Source: Halichondria panicea
Taxonomy: Eukaryota; Porifera; Demospongiae; Suberitida; Halichondriidae
Assembly: GCF_963675165.1 (NCBI RefSeq)
Contig: NC_087377.1
Span: forward strand, 7,581,122 to 7,645,121
DNA: 64,000 bases
Reading direction: 5' to 3'
In this document: piece after piece, positions 46,216 through 57,780 of the stretch
Layout of the letters: each line of letters starts with the position of its first letter
Position numbering within the stretch: the stretch's first letter is position 1
Position numbers and translations under genes: made by a program
Notes under the pieces: generated by a model
Database searches by the model: none
Told to the model about the DNA's origin: nothing
The model's input: the letters and a program-made list of their open reading frames with translations, nothing else

Positions 46216-46821
46216 TAGGTGTATACCTCAGGGCCACTGTATCTAAGCACTCATAATAGGCACTGAGAAATTTAAATTTAATGATATTCCAGTAGCTCAG
46301 AACACACCCATATTTCACACGGCAGTTTGTATTACTCCTCTGCCTATACGCCACAATTAACTGCACGTGGAAGCTTTTTTAAGCGCTCGCGGTTGCACAT
46401 TAAACAAAGAACTACCAACACTTTTTTAGGTCAGTCTGGAGTAGCTCTAGGACCAAATCCAACTCTCTGCAAAAAACCAATCGTCCCTTGCTGTCACACT
46501 GCCTCAATCCACCAGGTATAGGGAGCAATCCTTTCGCCCATTCACTTCTAGATGAGGACCATAATTATTTCAGCCACGATTGAGTGTCTCTAAATTACTG
46601 CCCATGCGCATGCATACTAACTATTAAAGGCCGCAGAATAAAGTTTAACCCTAAACATCGAGGGATGAATACCAGTTTGAATGACTGCTGGATGTATATA
46701 GAGTTGCATCCCGGATAAATATGTAACCATGCATTGCTGGATAAATTAGGGTTACAATCGCTCGATAAAATACCGCCTGCGGTTATAATTTTGCAAACAG
46801 CTAATCATGGTGGTGCTTCTT
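46216..46821. other. Intergenic, no gene seen
   Basis: Short open stretch ending at a potential donor near 46516, but with no homology seen and no partner exon. Confidence 0.35.
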
Positions 46822-47384
46822 AGCCTCGGTCCCAGGCCAATTTTTTTTTTAATAGAACAAAGTTTAAAAACACGGCGTGGTATTGATTGTATCTGGGGGT
46901 GACAGGAACTGGAAACCAAAGCAGAGATTCTTCACACTTTGTTTCCTGTCATATTTCTCCATATATAACTTTAATACCGTAATTTAGCTCCGTGTATGCT
47001 CTGAAGTAACTAAAATCCAGCCATAGATTGTCTAGCTAGCTAGCTAGCTATGGCAAGTTTAAGTTGTTCAGATTAACATATACATTGTCTGCTTGACAAG
47101 AAGGTCCCACTCTCATTGCAGAACCGGCCCAGCTCTTGTCAGAAGGAAGAAACGTCTTTGCCATGGCTTTCAACATGGTATGACAAGTTTCTTGCTTTCA
47201 CTCACTGCCCTTTGTGGATGGACTACAAACTAGTAGGTAGGACCAACACTGCTGGCCCTTGTCGACAGGTGTGTTGTTCTTGCAAATCTCTTGTTTTTTG
47301 GTTCCTAACCACGCCCAGATACAATCAACACCAGGCCTAGTTGGCGGCCTAGCTAGAAACAACTCGGCCTGGAATCGAGGCTAT
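46822..47384. mobile_element. TAGCCTCGA-family element
   Basis: TAGCCTCGGTCCCAGGCC at the left and GGCCTGGAATCGAGGCTA at the right, with ATTGATTGTATCTGGG mirrored inside. GGTGCTTCT occurs just before the left end and two bases after the right end, consistent with a 9-bp TSD. Confidence 0.75.
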
Positions 47385-48215
47385 AGGTGCTTCTTTGTAT
47401 GTGTATGTAGATTTAGTCTATGCAGCTAGTTATTCATCCAATTAAAAGCCTCTTGCAAGCAGAGCTGGCATCAATATGCTACTGCAAAATTGTAAGACCC
47501 TACTAATTTTCCATGGAAAAATTCCAGCCAGTAGAAATAGAATAATGCCTAAAGAACAATTACAGTGGTGCTGTACTTCCAGTTCTGCTTGCAAGATGCT
47601 TTGATGAGTATATATATAGCTTAGAAAAGCTAGCTGCTGAGACTAGATGTACATACACATAAAAATAATGGTTCGCTGGGGTACACTGTTTGTGCTGAAG
47701 GGGCGGGGCAGTGCATGTCTGATGATTATAGTGGCTAACGTATGAAATCCGAGAATATCGGTAGTTACTCTACTATTGCTTAGCTCACAACATGACGGCA
47801 GTTAGTTGTTATTAATAAACTAGCAGCGTATAGACAAAGCCAAAACACTTTGGTAGGTAAAAAAAGGTTGTAGATGTCTTCACGAACGCTGGTACCTAAG
47901 TGATCAATTATACGTGGTCACCGATCTTTGGTATTTTACTCAACTTTAACTATAATAGATAAGCCGGCTAGTTCATCCAGTATTCTGTCAAAGTACTGCT
48001 TAGCTTTTTTTGCTGTAAAACAATGTGCACGTTAAATGCATGGCATTTCGTGCATAGCGTTTTAATTAGACAGTATACAAACGTACTACCCACATACAGC
48101 AGAAATGATACAAGTGTGTAACAACGAAAAATTCAGCATTTCTTATATACAAACAATTGTGCAAAACATTTTTAACGCTTGTGGTACCGGTACATGTATA
48201 GGTTCTGACTTCACA
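47385..48215. promoter_or_regulatory. Upstream region of gene 2
   Basis: 830 bp with no transposon recognised. It must contain the gene 2 promoter and 5' UTR, but no core promoter motif can be assigned with confidence. A possible 5' exon cannot be excluded. Confidence 0.35.
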
Positions 48216-48282
48216 ATGGATGCCCTAAGGATGTTGCCTTTCATTATCGTTGTGCTCACATATCTCATTGTTTCTGGAAAAG
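48216..48282 (+). other. Gene 2 exon 1, signal peptide
   Basis: ATG then MDALRMLPFIIVVLTYLIVS, a hydrophobic secretion signal, ending GK before a phase 1 donor. Start chosen because it is the first Met of the signal and matches the gene 3 exon 1 layout (MDDYTSLTFLLL). Confidence 0.82.
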
Positions 48283-51200
48283 GTTTGCACATACATGTAC
48301 ATAACATAAAACTACAGTGTAGCTAGGTAATACTTGAATTGGTCTATTACTGCACTAATCTGTAGCACTGCAAAGATTAACTGTTTGTGTGTTAATTGTT
48401 CTTGTTTCTCACAGCTCAGTTCACAGTACAGCCAGTGTCATTGGAGAGAGCCGAGGGACTAGAGGCTGTGTTCAGGTGTCGGTATCAAGCAGAGGGATTT
48501 ACTAATAATTATATCTGGACAATAAACAATGTCGTAGTGGGACCAGATACAGACACTGTTAGAGCACGTCCACCTTCATCCCCTGGTAGATCAACCACAC
48601 TGACAATCTTGGCCACTCCACAGCACAACAACTCTATTGTGTATTGTGAGGCTATAATCAGAAATGGCTCTGATAATACTTTCCCAGATTCATCCACAGC
48701 ATCTCTAGTTGTTCGTGGTGAGTATATCTTGGTTGTTTCAGCATAATTTGTCCTTCTTTTATTACATTAGAGACGGTCCTCACTCATCTTATTATTGCAC
48801 CAAACACCATCACCGTGATGTGGAATGCTCTACCTCTCACTAACTACAGTGTGGACATCACCGAGTCAACTCTAGACTCAACTGAAACAGTTGTTATCGA
48901 TTCTAATGAGTACATCTTCACTTACTCTGATAACAGTGTGTGTGCCAGATTTACTGTGACTCCTACTGATGGAGAGATGAGAGGAACAACCAGTGAATTA
49001 TGTACTGGGTTATTTACGAGAGTAGAAGGTGTGTTTATACCATAATAATAGTATTACACTTCTATAATATTATGCAGGTGGTGGAGAACAGCATCGTATT
49101 CTTGAAAATAAAAGGAATAAATTAGTCAAGTTTAGGGCAACTGTGAGTGATTCAATTTTAGGGTTAGTGTTAGGGTTAGCGTTAGCTGTTTGTTACGTTG
49201 GTAAGAATGCATTTTTAGTTTGTTGAGTTCTCTCTAACATTTTAGGTTCCAAGTTGTACAAAGTTCACTCGGTATCGTGTGGACTCTGACCTATTGACTA
49301 CCTCCATCAACCTTCCAATCACGAACCCTCTTCTGTTTGATGGCACGCTCAGTTTCTCCCTCCCCACTGACAAGTTGACAGAATACAGTGTCACACTGAC
49401 TGATGAGAATGAAATAGACCTCGTGTTTGAGAACATTAAAATCAGTAAGTCCATCACGTTCATATTGAGCTGATAAAAATATGTATTTGTGTGATAATTA
49501 TCTCTATCAGGTACATTTGACGTTCAAGAAATCCTAGTGTCTGAATGTCCTAGTGGTGGTGGTATTTGTGTGAGCATTGTGTATGTTGAAGGTACTGTCT
49601 CTCCTGGAGCTCTCATCTGTGTGATACGTGTCGTTAATGAGGTGCTTGGAGAGCTAAAGCTTGATTTTGCTAACATGAGACTTGTTACCATCCCTCGGAA
49701 TCCAATTGAGAATTTCACAATTCCTGTTCCTAGTGGAGAATACCGAGTGATTGCTTTTGATCTGGAGAGCAACCATTTACCAAACATGCCCATCTCTATG
49801 GTAGCACTCAGTCAAGACAATATGACAGTGAACTCGACTGGTGAAGGTACGTGCTTTGTGTGTTATTGCTGTGCTATAATTATAAAAATTGTTATTTACC
49901 GTAGACATTACCAGTTCACCACCCAGAGAGGGCATTAGTGCAACCAAGTTAACAAATGGAGAGGTTAATGTGACTTGCTGTGACCAGAATTGTCTAGTCT
50001 TGCTCCAATCCACCACCATCTTGGACCGAGTACCTGTTGGTTTCATCAACGCATCTGAAGTATCAAATTCAATCTCTGTGAATGATTCAACTGTCCTCTC
50101 TTTAAATGACACGTTTGGTGGCTATGTGGTGGTGTACTCTTGGAATAGTTTGGAGACCATCTTTGAAGGGGAGGTATCGCTCATTATACAACTTGACCAA
50201 CTCAATAGTACCTGTAAGTACCTCTGTAGATTATCACAACTCGATAATCAATTATTCCGCCTCCTCCTCATTGCAGCTGCTCCCACTACATGTCCAACAG
50301 CTGCTCCCACTATACCTACAACGTCTGATCCACAAACAGACTCACCTCCTCCTCGTATGGAGTCTCTGCCAATATCAGTTATCGCTGGTGAGTTAAAAAA
50401 CATGTGTGCTAATATCAGTAGCATGTGAGCTAGATACACAATTACACTATTACGACCATTAATTGATAATTAATTTAGCTCGTAACATCTCTCTCTCCCT
50501 GTTCAGGTATTGTTGCTATTGTTGCGATGGTTCTGATCACCACTTCGATGCTCATCATTCTTGTTGTTTTGTGTCTGGTGAAGAAATACAAACGAGGCGG
50601 CAAGGTGTTTTATTCCAGGTACAATCAATTTCAATTTGAATGGTAGTCGTAGCAGTATGTGAGAATGTGGTTGTCATGTGCTACATCATCTAATTTAAAG
50701 TGTTCAACACATTTGCCAGCATTCATGCTAATTATGATCTACAAGCAATCCAATTAGGCCGTAAACATACGTACATGTACATGTACAATTGTTACGCGGG
50801 TGCATATAGTATGATTGAAATAGGGATGTTTCCAACAATATCCGTTTAGTAAGAATCTTATGTTCACATTTATTAATGTTAAAATAATAATTCTCTTAAT
50901 TCACAGTAACTCTGAAGGCGGCAGTGTGGTGAGTATTACACTTAATGTTGCAATGATAAACTCTCTGCATTGTGTGTTTGTGCTGATATTGCGCTGACAA
51001 TGTGTTTTGATAGCCCCCCCACACGTAAGAATCTTTCCCAGTACATAATTATGTTTGTACAAGTACTACATATAGCTTCCTTGTTTACCCAAACTAGGAA
51101 GCATGTTTATGTTCACTCATGAGCTAATGCTATGGTTTCGTATTAGCAACGTCCTGTGTTCATGTTTCAATATCCCCCTCAGTGACAACTATGATTGCCG

Positions 51201-54200
51201 ACATGTAGATACTGATTTTTATTAGTCATTTGAAGGTACATGTATATTTAGGTACTGCTACATGTACATGCATAGAATCAAAGAGTATCTACTCTTGATA
51301 CAATGTATTGTGTTTTCACAGGTTGTTATTTCACTATCAGATCCCTGGGGGGACAAGGCTAGACAAGTCTAGCCTTGTTTCAGCAGAGACTGATCTGTAT
51401 ACGTGTTGCTTGAATGAGTAAATAATAATGTTTATTGTGTGTTGTCTACAGGATGTGCGTGTTTCAATAACATCGCAAGATGTCGCCCGCCGTGAGCACA
51501 TGTCTCCGGAATGCAACACAGCTGACACTGACGATACCCTTCCACCAGGTTATGATGTCGTGCGTAAAGATAACTCGCCAAGTCCTGAATATGAAACTGT
51601 ACCATCAGCTAAGGCATGCAAACGTAGACCCACCACCAGTGAGAACCCTCCACCCCTTCCCCCTCCCATGATACGAGGAGACAGTGAGGCACCAGATCTA
51701 CCACCCCCCTACAATCCTGCTGTGGATAACGAGGGTATTGTTTTTATGTTAGCAGAGAGCTCTTTCTGCCATGTGGAAAATCAGTTAGATTGGGAGGTTG
51801 ATGAGTCATTGAAGAATGATCTATCAGTCAGTGACATGGAGCATGACGATACTACAGAAGAGGCCATTGGTAGCACTGAAGCTCAACTGGAAATGGGTCA
51901 GATGGACCCAGTACAAGGAGGTGCAGAGGATGGAGCTGGTAACAGTGCTGACCATGGTGGACAAAAGACAATGATCACTGCGCAGGTGAGGGCTTTATAG
52001 TACAAGTAAAGGTTTTCTGTGACACTTTCTCTTTGTCCCTTTTACATGATTGCGGTTTTGTAGCATGTTTGTATACGTGTACGCACTACAATTAGTCAAA
52101 CATTTGCTGAATGAAACCGTGCGTGACAAATATGTGCATGCATGGGTACAGCCCATTGAGCAAGATACAGCTGCATGTAGTAAATAATACCCTTGTTGGT
52201 CATGTTTGTTGTATGTCTACACACATGTAAGGAAAAGCACCTGTGGTACATTATTACAGTGTGTCCAAATAAGCTCAGATTGACACAAAGCGCTCATTGT
52301 TACTTATGCCAAGTATGGTTCCGTACCCTACCGTACACTGTAGCTCTGTTGCTTCATGCACGTACAATGCTACTTGTATGATTGTATTGTTACATGCACG
52401 TACTAGTTCACCCAAGCTCTCTATTCGCCCTGTGATACATACATGTGCTTCACGAACTTTCGCAAGACCAATAATTTCCTTATGGTATGAATAGTACCGT
52501 GCATTAAATTATTAGCTCTTTCTCTCTTTACTAAATAGCTAGTGCATATTTAACTACACGTACATGTATCAGCAACTTTCTTGAGCATATTTTTCCTGGC
52601 CTGATTCTGAAGAGACTCCATTTGGCCTTCAATGTGTCACTGAGCATAACATTTGACTATAATAATGCCCCAAATCCATAATTAAAACTTAAAATCAAGT
52701 ACATTTTCACCACGAGATCCAACAATTAAAGTAAGTAGCACTTCTACTCTTTCTCTCAACATGATTATCCCCCCTCACAGTTGATGATGTGTGGTCACCC
52801 TGTAGTTACCAAGTTGTGGTCTAAGACATAATTATTTTGCGAGCATCAACCATATGCGAACTTTGCGAGTTTAATGACTTAGCAAAGGTCCATACAGGTA
52901 ATTATGTGACCACGCCACGACCCTTGCTAGTTCGCAAACATCAGATTGCTAATTTTTCTGCTCATTTCGCTCGCTCGCATAGGGTTTCACTCGCAAAACG
53001 TTGTACTGTATTAATACCGTTAATCTACACTGTATAATTATGGTTTCCGTATAATAAAGATGTTACTGTGTATTGTCTACAGGACGTTGGTGCCTTAATA
53101 ACATTTGTAGCGATTTATGATGTCGCCCGCCCTGAGAACATGTCTTTGGAATGCAACACAGCTGACACTGAGGATACACCTCCACCAGGTTATGACGTCG
53201 TATGTAAAGAGAACATGCAAAGTCCTGAATACGAAACTGTAGCATTAGCTCTGGCAGGCAAAGCTGCACCCACCACCAGTGAGAACCCTCCACCCCTTCC
53301 CCTTCTCACAATACAAGGAGATGAAGGTTTGGAAAATGATGTGGTGCTTACAGAGGAGGCCACTAGCATTTCACAAGCAAAGGACAAGCCTACAGAGGAT
53401 GGAGGTGACGATGGACTTGAGGCAATGATTACTGCACAAGTGAGGACTATAATATTATGTATATACATGTAGTGTGTAGACCAAGTAATGCTGTCTGTGA
53501 TGTGGCACGTATTATACCCTAAATTTAACAGCTGCTTTTGTAGTCTCTCCTTTTGTCCCTTTTTGTGGGTACTTTATGTCTTTAATATGTGGAGGTCAGA
53601 AATTGTACAGCTGTGTGTGCATATTGTGTAAGCCTTTAATTACATGTACATGTATCAGCAAGTGTCCGGCAGTTGTACAGTGATTCCAGGGAAGGAAGCT
53701 CTACATGTCGGAAACCTCCGTGCTTGAATACAATGACATATTTTATAGTAATACATGTAGTAATATTAGTGGGAAAGTACATATTACTAGTCTCAGTCTG
53801 TGCATGTCCCAATGTCCTCAGGACTGGATTCATGTACGTATGTTACGGGCATTGTGTGTCAGCGTAATTATAGTAGACAGGAAGTATTGTTTACTAAAAT
53901 TAATTACACTGGCCATTAAATAAGGTTAATATTTTTGGCAAATTGACTTTACAGTTATTATTAGCACCCCACCCACTCCCACGCAGCACCAGTACACGCT
54001 GGTGGTTCCCAAGCCAGCCAGCAGTGACACCAAGGTGGTGGACTCATCCACCGTCATCTATTCTGAGGTAGACAAGGACAAACTCACACCACCAGGTACT
54101 TATTCAGTATACAGTGGAGCCCCTGAATGATAACCTATTATAACCTGTTCAATTAATAGTGTTTCAGGCAGACATTATTTTTGGCAAAGGTATCAAGTAG

Positions 54201-57003
54201 TTATACTGTAGATATAATTATGTGGGAGAATAAATTTTTGGGGATAGTGCTTACTACTACAGTACATATACGTGTCAGCTAATTCCCTAAGTGGAGACGG
54301 TTGACAGTTTCGTGTGTGTACATGTAGTGTAACTCCAAAACTTTGTGCTGGTAGTTTTCGAAACTAGTTGGACTACTTTCATCATGAGAGGCCAGATATC
54401 TCAATAACTTGTACACGTGTTATACCCTGTCCTGTAGTTGCCAAAGCACAAGGGCAGTACATTCCGGTGGAGACCAGGCCAGCCAGCAGTGATGCCAAGG
54501 TGATGGACTCGACCAAGGTCGTATATGTCCAGGTGGACAAGGACAAGCTCAAACCAGTCGATCTGAACGAACCACCAGGTAGGTCACTCTTATCCACTCT
54601 GAATATACCCTCTGACCTAATTCCTACCTACCTACTTATTCTTTGGAAGTGTTTGTTTTTTAGAGTGTCTTTATCACAATACTCATTCCCTTAATCCTAC
54701 CTGCTGACTAAACGGAAAATGAATCTCAAAAGCCATCTTTGGAAGTGTTTGTTGTTTTTTAGAGCGTCTTTATCACATTACTCATTCCCTTACCTGCCGA
54801 CTAAACAGAAAAGGAATCTCAAAAGCCAGTCAAGTTTATCGCCTCTAGTGCAACAATTACTTGAAATTGTTGTTTTGGGTGTTTATAAGTTATAGTTAGA
54901 ACATGGGCATGAGGTATCTATGTGTTATAGTGTCCCAAAGCTCGAGGGCTTTAGCCCGAGGGATGAGGGACACTATAACCATAGATACCGAATGCACATG
55001 TTCTAACTGATTTAGATCCCAAAACCTATTGGCTACTAGAATGCACTAGCTTAGCAACAGTCAACCTATATAAACAGCCAACCTAGCAACTGCATCATTA
55101 TTCTTTTGAAAACTAATATCTAAAGTTGGCATCTCTGTGTCTCTACTAAATCTGTGGTCTCTATTCAAGTCAACCCTGTTCCTCCACCTCAGTTTGATGG
55201 ACAAAATTACAGTCCTAGCTCCACCCACAAAACAGAAACATCCAGCTCCTCCCCCAGTTTTGCAGCAAATAAGCCCAGCACACTTTCTAAGAAACGAGCG
55301 GCTCGTACTACTCCTCACAAAGCGAAAGGAAGACACCTAAGCTATAATTTGCAGCAAATAAGCCCAGCAAATAAGCCCAGCAAACGAGCGGCTCCTATAC
55401 TATTCTTGAACAAAGCGAAAAGAACTTTAGGAAGAAGCCAAAGCTAGAATCCCAGCACTTCCATACATCCAGCTCCTCCCCCATACATGTAGCCTTGCAG
55501 CAAAAAAGCACAGCACACTGCCCAAAAAACGAGCGTCTCCTACTACTCTCGAATAAAGCCAAAAAAAGAAACTAGAGCTTCTCTCTTTCATTCTAGTTCT
55601 GTTATTATATTACTAGACAAAGCATCTAGCTACAATAATTACATGTGTATCTTCTTGTAAATCACAATACAATGTACAATGTTGTAGTTTGTAGCCCAGA
55701 GCAATCTATAGTACCGGTACTATAGCTCATAGTTCCCTGCTAAATACACTCAAATGGGATCTAATGTTATTATATCAATATTCCCTACTGCATTCAAGTG
55801 TCATCCTTTCAGGGGTGAAAATTTACCTCCACATATACATGTATAAAAATTAGGTTTCCTATAGATACAATATTAAAGGAAATATTTCTCTTATTCGGTA
55901 CGTAATTGGATGTTTACTGTTATACATTGTAATTGTATTCGTGCATGTTTTCTTAGAGGACATTTTTCCCTTATTTGGTGCTTTATAGATTCACTGTTGT
56001 TCAGTTGTAGTATGACCGGTAGTTGTAGTCCATGAAACAACTTTCATTGTCTCCCCTCTCCAGCTCTTCCACCACGACACCCTGTCACTACTGAGGAGCT
56101 GCACACAGAGAAGACACTAGGTGGGTGGTTAGTATACTTATAGCGGGTAATTTTCATGGGGGAAAAATATTCGTGGTTTTCGTGGTTGAAGGTCTGCATG
56201 ACCACGAATATTTTACCCACGAATGAAGCATTTTGCCCCCTGAAAATTACCCGCTATAATTAGTACTTACACGAAAGTAGTTTTTAGAGTGGACACCCCA
56301 TAAATTATTGTCTTGTTTTCTAATATGTATTGTACAATGTAAGTCACTTTAAACTGTGGGAAATTAAATGTTGGCACTGTTGTTCGTCGTGTCAGTTAAT
56401 ACAATGTCTTGATTGGTTCCACATTACACTAATTCCCCAAGAGTTCATGCAATGCAGGTGTATCATTTATGATTTATGATTGTGTGTACAAGTGTAATAT
56501 TGAAAACATTACTTGTGACTCTAAGAAACATACATTTATATAATTAGGTTTCCTAGGAAATAAAAAATTATTTCTCTTATTCGGTGGATGTTTACTGCTA
56601 ATTGTATTCTTGTGTATTCTTAGATGACATTTTTCCCTTATTTGGTCCTTTTTTGATTCACTGTTCAGTTGTAGTATGACCGGTAATTGTAGTCCATGAA
56701 ACAACTTTCATTGTTTCCCTTTCCAGCCCTTCCACCACGACGCCCTGTCACTAATACTGAGGAGCTGCACACAGAGAAGACACTAGGTGTGTGGTTAGTA
56801 CGTACATGCTGCAATACCGTATAGCGGGTAATTTTCGTGGGGTAAATTCCAAAATGTCAATATGTCCTTTGGAAGCGAAGCGTACTATATGTACTATACA
56901 TCTGTTTATTATTCTCAACCAATATCTCCCTCCAGCCCTTGCACCACGACAACGCCATCCACCCCCACCACCCATCCACGAGACGTCCTTAATAACTGTG
57001 TGA
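48216..57003 (+). CDS. Receptor gene 2: Ig/FN3-like single-pass receptor with PPxY and ITIM-like tail
   Basis: Seventeen exons with AG/GT borders join in one frame: 48216-48282, 48415-48717, 48771-49028, 49078-49142, 49246-49444, 49511-49846, 49905-50213, 50277-50387, 50507-50618, 50907-50928, 51452-51985, 53083-53439, 53987-54095, 54438-54578, 56064-56120, 56727-56786, 56936-57003. The sum is 3108 nt, 1035 residues plus stop. Residues: signal peptide 1-22; Ig domain about 23-123 (C44, W57, C100); FN3-like 124-209; further beta-rich segments 210-512; Thr/Pro stalk 513-549; TM about 551-574 then KKYKRGGK; tail 595-1035. PPxY tyrosines at about 628, 681 and 809; SPEYETV at about 641; ITIM-like VIYSEV and VVYVQV later. 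The protein should sit in the plasma membrane and signal through phosphotyrosine and WW-domain partners (inference). Ligand unknown. The whole-length open frame is strong evidence the gene is functional. Confidence 0.85.
48415..48717 (+). other. Gene 2 exon 2, Ig domain
   Basis: 303 nt, phase 1 at both ends, one domain per exon. FRCRYQ, NNYIWTI and SIVYCEA give the Cys-Trp-Cys core; spacing between the Cys is 56 residues. NNS and NGS sequons occur near the C-terminal strands. Confidence 0.85.
48771..49028 (+). other. Gene 2 exon 3, FN3-like domain
   Basis: 258 nt, phase 1-1. TITVMWNALPLTNYSVDI fits the FN3 B-C strands with the conserved Trp; CARFTVTPTDG fits the F-G strands. Homologous to gene 3 exon 26306-26609. 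Confidence 0.78.
49078..49444 (+). other. Gene 2 exons 4-5, split ectodomain segment
   Basis: Exon 4 (49078-49142) and exon 5 (49246-49444) join phase 0 to form one beta-rich segment ending LPTDKLTEYSVTLTDENEID. The splice at 49142 was chosen because reading on to 49203 uses a telomere-like TTAGGG tract and breaks the frame into exon 5. Confidence 0.7.
49511..50213 (+). other. Gene 2 exons 6-7, two further ectodomain segments
   Basis: 49511-49846 (112 codons, CVSIVYVEGTVSPGALICVI) and 49905-50213 (103 codons, two close Cys, VVVYSWNS). The second matches the first exon of gene 1. Both look all-beta with several Asn glycosylation sequons; no family assigned. Confidence 0.75.
50507..50928 (+). 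other. Gene 2 exons 9-10, TM helix and 22-nt microexon
   Basis: 50507-50618 codes for the TM segment (IVAIVAMVLITTSMLIILVV) plus KKYKRGGKVFYS in phase 2. The 22-nt exon 50907-50928 (codes SNSEGGSV) converts phase 2 to phase 0 so that the phase-0 tail exons can follow. Confidence 0.72.
51452..53439 (+). other. Gene 2 exons 11-12, duplicated PPxY/YxxV tail exons
   Basis: 51452-51985 (178 codons) and 53083-53439 (119 codons), both phase 0-0, share the order DVxxxIT, VAR, ECNTADT, PPGYDVV, SPEYETV, SENPPPLP. The first also has LPPPYNPAVD and an acidic end. They correspond one to one with gene 1 exons A and B. Confidence 0.82.
53987..54578 (+). other. Gene 2 exons 13-14, ITIM-like exons
   Basis: 53987-54095 carries QYTLV and VIYSEVDKDKL; 54438-54578 carries QYIPV and VVYVQVDKDKLKPV. 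Each exon has a YxxV pair about 22 residues apart; the second of each pair fits V/I-x-Y-x-x-V. The two exons are related to each other. Confidence 0.8.
54889..55770 (+). mobile_element. Insertion specific to gene 2 intron 14
   Basis: About 880 bp absent from the same intron of gene 1 (near 15915). It opens with a hairpin (TAGAACATGGGCATGAGG and complement, 54894-55010, around CTCGAGGGCTTTAGCCCGAG) and contains three diverged units with GCAAATAAGCCCAGCA and ACGAGCGGCTC. The longest ORF (55154-55447) is Ser/Lys-rich and spans these units; no domain seen. Confidence 0.6.
56138..56260. mobile_element. TACCGTATAGCGGG-family MITE, short form
   Basis: Same insertion as 16276-16402 in gene 1. Confidence 0.75.
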
Positions 57004-57234
57004 GAACATAATAACTTCAAATAACTTACTCGGCAGATTAGGCACATGCACCTCTTTATATTAAATGTAATTTACTAACACGTACATTGCACTGCTGCTT
57101 GTGGCATGTAGATGATAATTCTGTTATTGCTGCTTTAAATTTCTTCTGACTCTTCATGGGTTGTATCGAATATCGGTAGAAACTGGATGGTCTATCATGC
57201 TCTAAATCAATTCAAGTTATTATGGTATAATTAT
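57004..57234. other. Gene 2 3' flank
   Basis: Nearly identical to 17136-17440. ATTAAA lies about 55 bases after the stop. Confidence 0.45.
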
Positions 57235-57630
57235 TAACCGAGGCCGTGCCGCAGCCAGCGGGTATAGTAGTCCGTTGGTTTGTTTGTTTGTCTGTCTGTT
57301 TGTAATTTATGAGCCTGCTCACCTGGATGCCATAGCTCTGCGTTTACAGCATGGGTAGCCTTCATACAATAGTTTTAACAGATTTCGATGTTAAAACTTC
57401 GTTGTCGTATATATAAGCGAGTAAAGCTAAAAAACTTAACTTGCACGTTGGCTAGCTCTATACACGCGACCATTATTTGAGGTAAATCTACATATTTGCA
57501 GCTGAAGTGATCCTTTACCGATCTCTATTAAAAGTTATTAGTTTGTTGCTTCTTTATTAGAACATTCCTTCGGTTTTTATAGATCTATTTATTCATGTCA
57601 ACAGCCGAGGGTTAGCACTTCTGTGCTCTA
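57235..57630 (+). repeat. Helitron-like repeat, copy 3
   Basis: Orthologous to 17447-17838. Confidence 0.55.
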
Positions 57631-57734
57631 TACTTTACAATCTCTTTGAATTACTGGATGTACTATTTTTTCATGCAGTTAGATTTGCTGATTTTATTAT
57701 GCCTCGGTGCGCATGCGCAAGCGAGGTATACGGT

Positions 57735-57778
<44 letters not shown>
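57735..57778. repeat. (GT)n microsatellite
   Basis: About 20 GT units with one interruption. Confidence 0.92.

Positions 57779-57780
<2 letters not shown>

Noticed and set aside
46327-46521. Possible cysteine-rich exon ending at a GT donor
   Set aside because: No partner exon, no paralog and no domain; too weak to call.
49143-49203. Extension of gene 2 exon 4 to a donor at 49203
   Set aside because: It reads through TTAGGG-type repeats and leaves a phase that gives a stop in exon 5; the donor at 49142 keeps the frame.
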